From an uncultured Lachnospiraceae bacterium (GTDB lineage: Bacteria; Bacillota_A; Clostridia; Lachnospirales; Lachnospiraceae): a stretch of DNA of 5,479 nucleotides. Made by a program: the position numbers and the translations under genes. Where the stretch lies: the NCBI GenBank assembly GCA_902780985.1, contig CACZHN010000169.1, positions 1-5,479 of the forward strand. Reading direction: 5' to 3'. The notes below the pieces were generated by a model. It saw only the letters and a program-made list of their open reading frames with translations, made no database searches and was not told the DNA's origin. Positions within the stretch are counted from its first letter, which is position 1; each line of letters starts with the position of its first letter. Positions 1 to 4,078 of the stretch are shown here, in pieces.

Positions 1-212
1 GTCCATGCGGCGCCGATAACTCTTCCGTTATCATCCGCAACGTAAGCAAGATCCCCTCTTCCGGTTCCGAAGTTTTCGTAATACAGCTTCAGTTCAGGCT
101 GTTCTACGATCTCTCTTACCGGTGGTTCCACACCTTCCGGAATGAAGATAGCTTCATATAAAAAATCTTTTAATAAATCATATTCTGTTTCTTTTATTCT
201 GCGTAATTCCAT
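1..212 (-). CDS. GNAT-family N-acetyltransferase, N-terminal part (runs off the window)
   Basis: Only the first 70 residues are present; the gene continues beyond base 1. The start is the ATG at 212-210, preceded by an AAGGA site that lies inside the last codons of the upstream vanZ-like gene. The visible protein opens MELRRIKETEYDLL, then reads YEAIFIPEGVEPP, EQPEL and, near the cut, GDLAYVADDNGRVIGAAW. This matches, from memory, a group of GNAT acetyltransferases with a YEAIF(I/V)PEGVEPP segment, and the final part resembles the central beta strands before the acetyl-CoA site. The acetyl-CoA loop itself would lie outside the window, so catalytic competence and substrate cannot be judged. 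It follows the vanZ-like stop with no spacing (TAGATG), so translational coupling is likely. Family assignment is fairly sure; substrate is unknown. Confidence 0.75.
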   Translation of the reverse strand, partial: MELRRIKETEYDLLKDFLYEAIFIPEGVEPPVREIVEQPELKLYYENFGTGRGDLAYVADDNGRVIGAAW

Positions 213-749
213 CTAGTCCTTCTTTCCTTTTCCAATCTTTCGTATCTTGTGAATCGAAAATAATATTACCGCTCCTATTACAACTCCTGTTGTATTCAGT
301 ATCAGATCATCGATATCCGTGTGTCTTCCGTAACAAAACAGCTGAGAAACCTCTATCAAAAATGTATATCCGGCTCCCGCAAGTATTGTTTTTCCGATAC
401 TGTCCAGCTTTTTGAAACATATCGGCCACACTATCCCGACCGGTATAAACATTGCTATATTGCCGATGATATTGATCAGCCATCCGTCATATCTGTCCAC
501 CAGGAAGAAAAAAGGCCTGAAACTGTCCCCTTCCCCGTCAAATCCTAACTTAAGCGGTTGTATCTTTCCGTTTTCAAGATGAAGTTCAAAATATACAAAT
601 CTTGAGATAACTGCAATACATATATATACCAGCAGCATCTGCAGTTCTCTTTTCAAGGAAAAGCTCTTGCTTTTTACAGCAACAACTCCCCTTACAATAA
701 TCCATACGATGGTTATAATGATCAGTAATTGTGTGTATGTTAGCACCAT
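213..749 (-). CDS. VanZ-like family membrane protein
   Basis: A 178-residue integral membrane protein with about five hydrophobic segments, near residues 6-26, 36-54, 92-111, 120-138 and 149-166, and a Lys-rich C-terminus. The conserved VanZ-like positions are visible: N93-x3-N97-x3-F101-x-P-x-G105, E133-x2-Q136, and R142-x2-D145-I-D147-D148-x3-N152-x2-G155. The founding member, VanZ of the vanA cluster, gives low-level teicoplanin resistance, but most relatives have no known job, and no van genes occur here, so no resistance role should be read into it. The ATG at 749 has an AAAGGA site six bases upstream. The gene lies 40 bases after the MBL gene with no terminator between, and its TAG stop abuts the next ATG. 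Family call is strong; function is unknown. Confidence 0.88.
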   Translation of the reverse strand: MVLTYTQLLIIITIVWIIVRGVVAVKSKSFSLKRELQMLLVYICIAVISRFVYFELHLENGKIQPLKLGFDGEGDSFRPFFFLVDRYDGWLINIIGNIAMFIPVGIVWPICFKKLDSIGKTILAGAGYTFLIEVSQLFCYGRHTDIDDLILNTTGVVIGAVILFSIHKIRKIGKGKKD

Positions 750-789
750 CTTTTTCCTTTCTCTTGTCCTTTCTTAAATTGTATTCAAT

Positions 790-1620
790 TTAAATTATCT
801 CTTCACCTGAATGAACATATTCGAGTTTATCACCCATTATGGTTTTCATTATGTCATAGGCTTCCGTGCCCGTACAGTGACATGTAACGAACTTGGTCGG
901 GTACTTATTCAGCTCGCGGGCTATCGACTTTACCTCTTCAAGCTCGTTATCACGGTAAGGCGTTTTTTTCATCAGGTGAAATCCGCTGATCACAAGATCC
1001 GGTGATGTACCGTAATGCTCTTTATACGCATCAAGTATGCTTAAGATTCCGTTATGGGCACAGCCGGACATAAGGATCGATCTGCCGTCCTGACGAATTA
1101 CCAGAAAATGCTCGTGGCCGAAATCATCACGTCGGAATTCATTTCCTGTTTTAACAAGAAGCCTCTTATTCGTAAACGGAAGTTCATGACTTCTGTTTTC
1201 TATCACAAAGAGTTCCAGTTCATCATCGATACGGCTGTAACCGTCTATGAATCTTACCTGCGGAAGCGTCGCTATATCTTTATCGATACCTATGTATCTG
1301 AATCTTTCCGGAGCGTCGACTCCGTCATCGGCATAGTAATCTTCCACCGCGGATTTCTGCATGTAAATGAGGGCATTACCATTGATCTTCGTAAACGGGA
1401 TTATACCTCCCGAATGATCATAATGCCCATGGCTTAAGACCACGATATCTACCGCAGACAGATCTATGCCTAAAGCTTCGGCATTGCTAATCGACTCCTC
1501 TGACGGACCGAGATCCAGCAGGAGTTTATGCTTCTCGGTCTCAACATAAAACGAAAGGCCGTGCGCATACGCACAGCCGATTCGTCCGGGTGTATTTTCA
1601 ATAAGATTTATTATTCTCAT
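790..1620 (-). CDS. MBL-fold metallo-hydrolase, dihydropterin-phosphate-synthase-like (COG1237 type)
   Basis: A 276-residue soluble metallo-beta-lactamase-fold protein. The metal motif SHGHYDHSGG occupies residues 63-72, with H64, H66, D68 and H69 as ligands. Further likely metal or active-site positions are H189 in GCAHNG, H215 in SGFHL and H248 in TCHCTG; DDFGHEH at 165-171 is another family-like segment. GCAHNG, SGFHL and TCHCTG together resemble the branch annotated as 7,8-dihydropterin-6-methyl-(ribofuranosyl)-aminobenzene-5'-phosphate synthase, whose cellular role in bacteria is unclear. No signal peptide is seen, so it should be cytoplasmic. The ATG at 1620 follows an AAGGGG site that overlaps the TAA of the NifX-like gene, nine bases away, which implies coupled translation. 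Related MBL and NifX-like genes often sit together. Fold and metal sites are firm; substrate is open. Confidence 0.87.
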   Translation of the reverse strand: MRIINLIENTPGRIGCAYAHGLSFYVETEKHKLLLDLGPSEESISNAEALGIDLSAVDIVVLSHGHYDHSGGIIPFTKINGNALIYMQKSAVEDYYADDGVDAPERFRYIGIDKDIATLPQVRFIDGYSRIDDELELFVIENRSHELPFTNKRLLVKTGNEFRRDDFGHEHFLVIRQDGRSILMSGCAHNGILSILDAYKEHYGTSPDLVISGFHLMKKTPYRDNELEEVKSIARELNKYPTKFVTCHCTGTEAYDIMKTIMGDKLEYVHSGEEII

Positions 1621-1629
1621 TTTTTCCCC

Positions 1630-2016
1630 TTAATTATGACAGTTACCATGTCCGCATGTATGACCTTCAGCATGGTCATGATCGTGATGGTCGCAGTTCG
1701 CCTCTCCGCTTGCATCAAGTGTTCCTGCAATCAAAGCTTCAACAGCAGCATCAGTGCTTCCTGATATTCCGGCATACAGCTTAATTCCTGATCCTAATAT
1801 AGCATTGACCGCTCCTCCGCCGATTCCTCCGCAGATCAGTGCGTCAATATTGGCAACGCTTAGGATACCTGCAAGTGCTCCGCAGCCCTCTCCGTTGGTA
1901 TCCAGGATGTTTGAACTTACAATCTTTCCATCCTCTATATCATAGACTTTGAACTGTTCAGTTCTTCCGAAATGTCCGAATACATTTCCGTTATCATAAG
2001 TTACCGCTACTCTCAT
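1630..2016 (-). CDS. NifX/NafY-like (dinitrogenase Fe-Mo cofactor domain) protein with His/Cys-rich tail
   Basis: A 128-residue protein of the NifB C-terminal/NifX/NafY domain family (COG1433). The family pattern is clear: MRVAVTYDNG at the start, then FGHFGRTEQFKVYDIEDGK (13-31), GEGCGAL (43-49), CGGIGGGA (62-69), and GIKLYAGISG (77-86) followed by AVEALIAGTL. Nitrogenase relatives bind iron-sulfur-molybdenum cofactor precursors, but no nif genes are near, and many anaerobes carry such stand-alone copies of unknown role. Residues 108-128 form a tail with three Cys and seven His that probably binds metal. I chose the ATG at 2016 because MRVAVTYDN is the family start and GAGGAG lies eight bases upstream; a start 17 codons earlier would overlap the end of the SDR gene. 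It sits 13 bases after the SDR stop and nine before the MBL start. Confidence 0.88.
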   Translation of the reverse strand: MRVAVTYDNGNVFGHFGRTEQFKVYDIEDGKIVSSNILDTNGEGCGALAGILSVANIDALICGGIGGGAVNAILGSGIKLYAGISGSTDAAVEALIAGTLDASGEANCDHHDHDHAEGHTCGHGNCHN

Positions 2017-2029
2017 GAGATTATCTCCT

Positions 2030-2758
2030 CTACTTCTGTATATGATATCCGCCGTCGGCAAATACATTCGTACCTGTAACGTAGTCCGACATTTCCGACA
2101 GCAGAAACATTATAACAGAAGAAATGTCTTTTGGCATTCCCAATCTTCCCTGAGGGATCAATTTTTCCGATTGTTCCCTGACCTCGGGATTATCGAAGGA
2201 AACCGCAGTCATTCCCGTATAAGTAAATCCCGGAGCTACAGAATTAACCTGGATATTGTGAGGTGCAAGGTCAAGGGCCATTGCCGAAGTCATGGATACT
2301 ACCGCACCTTTGGATGCTGCATAATCAACCATATTGTTTCTGAATATCGAAGCCCTGATACAGCTTACATTTACTATCTTTCCGTGATTTTGCGGGATCA
2401 TCTTCTTTGCCGCATATTTTGACACCAGATATGTTCCCTTGGTATTGGTATCCAGCCTCTTCTCAAACATGTCTGAATCCATATCATAGAATGGCTTTCC
2501 GCACCCCCAGATTCCCGCTGCATTTACAACGCCGTCTATTTGCTTATATTTGTCCGCAATACCTTCAATCATACTTTTTACCGCATTCTCATCCGTTACA
2601 CTCAGAACATAATGCTCGTATGATTCATTCTCTATCGATGCAGGATTAACATCCGCACCGAAAACCTTTCCTCCGTATTCTATAATCTGTTCCGCACAGC
2701 TCTTACCGATTCCCGACGAAGCACCGGTAACTATAAAAATTTTATTTGTAAAATCCAT
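2030..2758 (-). CDS. Short-chain dehydrogenase/reductase (SDR), classical type, with Cys at the catalytic Ser position
   Basis: A 242-residue cytoplasmic oxidoreductase of classical SDR length. The nucleotide site is TGASSGIG at 11-18; D36, at the end of the second strand (VFGAD), suggests NAD(H) rather than NADP(H). NAAG is at 79-82, the active-site Asn is probably N105 in DTNTKG, and the YxxxK pair is Y146/K150 in DYAASKG. The SVAPGF segment (173-178) and terminal FADGGY also fit. The catalytic Ser of the family lies 13 residues before the Tyr; here that residue is C133, in IVNVSC, with a Ser just before it. The ATG at 2758 is four bases after the GNAT stop; only a weak purine-rich site (GGAG, GAAGAG) precedes it, so it may rely on translation of the upstream gene. 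Substrate cannot be inferred. Confidence 0.9.
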   Translation of the reverse strand: MDFTNKIFIVTGASSGIGKSCAEQIIEYGGKVFGADVNPASIENESYEHYVLSVTDENAVKSMIEGIADKYKQIDGVVNAAGIWGCGKPFYDMDSDMFEKRLDTNTKGTYLVSKYAAKKMIPQNHGKIVNVSCIRASIFRNNMVDYAASKGAVVSMTSAMALDLAPHNIQVNSVAPGFTYTGMTAVSFDNPEVREQSEKLIPQGRLGMPKDISSVIMFLLSEMSDYVTGTNVFADGGYHIQK

Positions 2759-2762
2759 CTCT

Positions 2763-3203
2763 TCACAACTCCATTCTCATTGATACTATACCGTCTTTTT
2801 CAGCCGTTTCTTCAAATCCCATACGTTTATATAATCCGTATCCGATTTCCATAACAGAAGGCTTGGTGGTAAATGTTACTTCTTTAAACCCAAGCTCCCG
2901 GGCTCTGCCAAGCATTGCATTCAGCATCACGCGAGCGTATCCTTTTCCTCTTACCTCAGGTCTAATGAAAAGCCTCTTCGCTTCACATACTTCATCATCG
3001 ATCTTTCTTACCGCGATACAGGCAATGGACTTGCCATCCTCATAGCCGATAAGCAAAGCTCCTCCCTTATAGAAGCCCGAAAGATCATTCAGTTCATTAT
3101 CAAATGATACAAAGCAGCTTTCCGCACCCTGAATATGGGAGTATTCAATAAAAAGTTCTTTTACGACCTGCATATCCGAACATTCTTTAACCTCAAAAGC
3201 CAT
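2763..3203 (-). CDS. GNAT-family N-acetyltransferase
   Basis: A 146-residue protein spanning a whole GNAT domain. The acetyl-CoA loop is VRGKGYA at 84-90 (the R-G-x-G-x-A type), preceded by the strand segment EAKRLFIRPE (74-83). The C-terminal motif GLYKRMGF (123-130) is typical of the last helix and strand. Such enzymes move an acetyl group from acetyl-CoA to an amine; the acceptor is unknown. The ATG at 3203 shares one base with the TGA of the MarR gene (TGATG). The very strong AAAGGAGG site seven bases before it settles the start: a start seven codons further up would translate the ribosome site itself as FKGG. A GNAT directly after a MarR regulator is a recurring pair in Firmicutes and may act on the molecule sensed, which is inference. 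Confidence 0.88.
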   Translation of the reverse strand: MAFEVKECSDMQVVKELFIEYSHIQGAESCFVSFDNELNDLSGFYKGGALLIGYEDGKSIACIAVRKIDDEVCEAKRLFIRPEVRGKGYARVMLNAMLGRARELGFKEVTFTTKPSVMEIGYGLYKRMGFEETAEKDGIVSMRMEL

Positions 3204-3628
3204 CAGATTTCCTCCTTTGAACAAGCCGCGTTGAAAAGCTGAAGCGAGTCGATTACCTGATCTCTTTTATCTTCGGGTATTCTGTCAAGAATCTCAGCGA
3301 ACTTTCGATTCATGTCATTTTCGATTTTTTGATATTTCTCAGAACCTTTTTTCGTTAGATTCAGAACCACATATCTTCTGTCTTCTTTTGATGGATTCCT
3401 TTTAACAAATCCTTTCTGAACCAATTCCTCAACTGTTCTGCTGATACCGCTTTTATCCAGCCGTAATGTTTCAGCCAGTTTTTTAACGGAAATATCCGCA
3501 TTACGTCCTATTCCAACTAGCACAAAGCACTGTGCTTCACTAACACCGCAGCACTCCGTCTTGCTAATATCAGCAAGATTCATCTTGAGTCTTCGTGTAT
3601 TTTCTCTGAATAATTTTACCTGTTCCAT
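3203..3628 (-). CDS. MarR-family transcriptional regulator
   Basis: A 141-residue dimeric winged-helix regulator of usual MarR length. The DNA-binding part is visible: SVKKLAETLRLDKSGISRTV (47-66) gives the helix-turn-helix, and KEDRRYVVLNLTKKG (81-95) is the wing with the family's D-R-R motif. The flanking helices would form the dimer interface. An N-terminal cluster, C26, C27 and C34 in ECCGVSEAQC, suggests thiol or metal sensing, as in other Cys-dependent MarR proteins, but the ligand is unknown. I prefer the ATG at 3628, preceded by GGCGGGTGAT; a TTG at 3649 in the same frame would add seven residues. It is the first gene of the minus-strand operon, its stop overlaps the GNAT start, and palindromes in its promoter point to autoregulation. 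Confidence 0.9.
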   Translation of the reverse strand: MEQVKLFRENTRRLKMNLADISKTECCGVSEAQCFVLVGIGRNADISVKKLAETLRLDKSGISRTVEELVQKGFVKRNPSKEDRRYVVLNLTKKGSEKYQKIENDMNRKFAEILDRIPEDKRDQVIDSLQLFNAACSKEEI

Positions 3629-3651
3629 AGTATCACCCGCCTTATGCAAGC

Positions 3652-3680
3652 ATACTATATCAATTAGTTGATATTGTCAA
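3652..3680 (-). promoter_or_regulatory. Probable sigma-A promoter of the marR operon
   Basis: A perfect -35 hexamer TTGACA lies at 3680-3675. Two -10 readings are possible: TAGTAT (3657-3652) at the ideal 17-base spacing, or TATAGT (3659-3654) with a closer hexamer but 15-base spacing. The -10 lies about 25-30 bases before the marR ATG, so the leader is very short. This is the only good promoter I see for the seven genes to its left. Confidence 0.7.
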
Positions 3681-3682
3681 CT
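3657..3682. promoter_or_regulatory. Likely MarR operator: two interleaved inverted repeats over the promoter
   Basis: Bases 3657-3674 read atatcaa-ttag-ttgatat, a perfect 7-base inverted repeat with a 4-base spacer. Bases 3666-3682 read agttga-tattg-tcaact, a second perfect repeat with 6-base arms that shares the ttgat half-site. Together they cover the spacer and the -35 box and touch the -10 region. Size, symmetry and position fit a MarR-dimer site that blocks RNA polymerase; binding by this MarR protein is inferred. Confidence 0.65.
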
Positions 3683-3773
3683 GTTTATTCAATCATCTGT
3701 ATTCTCTTTCTTATAGCAGTCGATCTATGTCTGTCTTTGATTCTCGTTTTTATAACACTCCATGACCAATTTT

Positions 3774-3950
3774 TCACTCCATAATAAAACGGATTATCAT
3801 AAGAGCCCACTCATTATCAAAACACAGATCGCTATATAGTGAAACCACAGTGCCTCCCGAATAATGCGAGATAAGTGCTTTAACCAGCAAAAACGCACAC
3901 CAAACACCAGATAAAAACAAACAGATCCGCAAGGGTGAGAAAAATATCAT
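3774..3950 (-). CDS. Doubtful small membrane ORF or gene remnant (58 codons)
   Basis: An ATG-to-TGA reading frame of 58 codons, unrecognised. It starts MIFFSPLRICLFLSG and has one likely membrane segment at about residues 10-27 (CLFLSGVWCAFLLVKALI), followed by a polar stretch and the end MIIRFIME. The site before the ATG, AGGA, sits only two bases away, which is too close for good initiation, and an in-frame TGA stands four codons upstream. A second open frame of 41 codons (3685-3810, GTG start, SYDNPFYYGVKNW and a basic end) overlaps its tail in another frame, so the pair could be a frameshifted remnant of one gene. It could equally be chance in AT-rich DNA. It lies between the surface-protein terminator and the marR promoter. 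Confidence 0.25.
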   Translation of the reverse strand: MIFFSPLRICLFLSGVWCAFLLVKALISHYSGGTVVSLYSDLCFDNEWALMIIRFIME

Positions 3951-3984
3951 GTTCCTATGTCAAAGTCCTAAAACTGTATTTCCC

Positions 3985-4000
3985 TGTTGATTGATCAACA
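3985..4000. repeat. 16-base palindrome, possible regulator site
   Basis: The sequence tgttgat-tg-atcaaca has perfect 7-base arms and a 2-base spacer. It contains the ttgat/atcaa half-sites also found in the putative MarR operator about 310 bases away, but in the opposite arm order. It has no T-run after it, so it is not an intrinsic terminator. Its purpose is uncertain. Confidence 0.4.
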
Positions 4001-4009
4001 TTGTGGAAC

Positions 4010-4051
4010 AAAATAAAAGCCCTGCGGAAGTTCATTGTCTTCCGCAGAGCT
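4010..4051 (-). terminator. Intrinsic terminator after the surface-protein gene
   Basis: On the minus strand a 13-pair stem (core CTGCGGAAG/CTTCCGCAG perfect, plus four outer pairs with one G-U) encloses an 8-base loop and is followed by TTTTATTTT. It begins 15 bases after the TAA of the surface-protein gene and separates that gene from the marR operon. There is no T-run on the plus-strand side, so it acts in one direction. Confidence 0.93.
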
Positions 4052-4058
4052 CTCTGCA

Positions 4059-4078
4059 CGCAGATTTATCTATCTGCG
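4059..4078 (-). other. Small hairpin enclosing the stop codon of the surface-protein gene
   Basis: In the transcript CGCAGAT and ATCTGCG form a perfect 7-base stem with the loop AGATAA, so the TAA stop codon falls in the loop and the last codons form one arm. It sits eight bases before the terminator stem. It has no T-run of its own and may simply protect the 3' end or help termination; a role is not shown. Confidence 0.45.

Noticed and set aside
213..749. Glycopeptide resistance gene vanZ
   Set aside because: The family match is real, but there is no other van gene in the window and most VanZ-like proteins are not resistance factors.
750..789. AATTG-AATA-CAATT inverted repeat between the MBL and vanZ-like genes as a terminator
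   Set aside because: The stem has only five AT-rich pairs and no following T-run on the transcribed strand, so read-through is expected.
1054..1437. Plus-strand 127-codon frame
   Set aside because: It lies wholly inside the MBL gene, opposite strand, with no recognisable motif; the MBL metal motifs prove the minus frame.
1630..2016. Nitrogen fixation locus
   Set aside because: The NifX-like domain is common in anaerobes that do not fix nitrogen, and no nif structural or assembly gene is visible.
2017..2067. Extended start of the NifX-like gene, 17 codons upstream
   Set aside because: It would overlap the end of the SDR gene, has no good ribosome site, and adds residues absent from the family; the ATG at 2016 has GAGGAG at proper spacing.
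2015..2422. Plus-strand 135-codon frame
   Set aside because: It is opposite the SDR gene, whose cofactor and active-site motifs fix the coding strand.
3204..3224. Extended start of the first GNAT gene
   Set aside because: The added codons encode the AAAGGAGG ribosome site itself, so the ATG at 3203 is the start.
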